Assembly (NCBI GenBank): GCA_051294375.1
Contig: CM119263.1
Span: forward strand, 30,926,053-30,990,052
Reading direction: 5' to 3'
DNA: 64,000 nt
DNA from: Paraspadella gotoi
Lineage: Eukaryota; Chaetognatha
Each line of letters starts with the position of its first letter. Positions within the stretch are counted from its first letter, which is position 1. The notes beneath the pieces are model-generated. The model searched no databases and was not told where the DNA came from. It was given only the letters and a program-made list of their open reading frames with translations. The position numbers were made by a program, and so were the translations under genes. Shown piece after piece: positions 63,046-64,000 of the stretch.

Positions 63046-63584
63046 ACGGGATATAAAATGTCCAGATGAAGAGATGAGAAGAGAGATACAGTAATGAGAT
63101 ACAGTAATGAGAAGAGAGATACAGTAAAGGGTCGAGTCATGAGATGAAATATTAGAATTTATATGATTGAACGAAATTTAAAAAAGAAATTCTGTCACAT
63201 CTTTTATTAGATGAGGATGAGGAATAGTATTAGTGGAGTGAATGTTTTGTTGCATTTGCTTGTGAATTTTGTCCATTTGTATTTTTTTTTATTCATATTG
63301 TACATTCAAAGAATTATAATGAGGGTTGAAGAATGAGATAAGTGAAGAGTTGAAGGAAGAAATAAAAGGATGAGGAATGAGATTAAAATATGAGATATTA
63401 AATAAATAGAAGCAAGAAGTAAAGGGTGAAGGGATGAAAGAAGAATTTTACTCCAGAGAGAAGAAAAGGAACAATAAGTGTCAAAGTTGAAAGGAAGTAA
63501 ATATTTTTATGCCTCGTGATGTGAAATAAAATCAGCAGAAACGAAACAGGAAAAGAAAAAAGAACCTTTCAAAGCAAAAATTTA

Positions 63585-64000
63585 TGGAAAATGGAAAAAA
63601 ATGGAAAAGGAAATGGAAGAGAAAATGGAAAGGAAATGGAAAAGAAAATTAAAAAGAAAATGGAAAAGAAAATGAAAAGAAAATGGAAAAGAAAGTGGAA
63701 GAAAAAATGGATAAGAAAATTGAAAAGAAAGTGGAAAAGAAAATGGACAGAAAATGGAAAAGAAAATGGAAAAGAAAATGGAGAATAAAATGGAAAGGAA
63801 AATGGAAGGGAATTAGAACAGAAAATGTAAAAGAAAATGTAAAAGAAAATGAAAAAAAAACTGAAAATAAAATTGAAATAAAATGGACAGAAAGTGGGAA
63901 GGAAAATGTTAGAGAAAATGGACAGAAAACGGACAAGAAAATGAAAAGAAAATGTAAAAAAATGGGAAAAAAATAGAAAAGAAAATGGAAAAGAAAATGG
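63585..64000 (+). repeat. 12-bp AAAATGGAAAAG minisatellite, runs off the window
   Basis: Purine-rich tandem units of about 12 bp with length variants. Lys/Glu-type open frames over it are artefacts. Confidence 0.9.

Overview
The window looks like nuclear DNA from an invertebrate animal. Genes are split into short exons with GT/AG splice signals, most of the DNA is AT-rich and non-coding, and simple-sequence repeats, above all (GA)n/(TC)n, are extremely abundant. Transposon remains belong to animal families: an R2-like non-LTR retrotransposon, a Ty3/Gypsy LTR element, a tRNA-derived SINE and short foldback elements. I cannot name the species.

Layout. 1-14 kb holds repeats: an 85-bp satellite, a 40-bp minisatellite, GA tracts and foldback elements, with a few weak exon candidates. 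14.2-16.3 kb (minus) is a five-exon Kelch beta-propeller gene. 16.6-19.5 kb (minus) is an essentially intronless innate-immune-type gene that joins a DZIP3-like HEPN domain, with the RNase-type motif RNNLAH, to a NACHT NTPase; it is broken once, at a coding GA tract. 20.1-22.7 kb holds two R2-like retrotransposon fragments in inverted orientation. 24.1-51.1 kb is one segment of about 9.5 kb present as overlapping copies A, B and C, separated by 25-N gaps; copy B carries a minus-strand Gypsy element (35,582-40,755) with LTRs and a 4-bp target duplication, while copy A has the empty site. 48.8-62.0 kb (plus) holds exons of a rhodopsin-like G-protein-coupled receptor, reconstructed from splice sites and reading phase. 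The last 2 kb are purine-rich minisatellites.

The genes are not an operon and nothing shows that they act together. The most notable biology is the HEPN-NACHT receptor with its slippage-prone GA tract, and the repeated placement of GA/TC microsatellites at splice sites. The most important technical caution is that the 24-51 kb triplication, with its gaps and single-base indels, looks like gap filling or haplotype stacking rather than a true tandem duplication.
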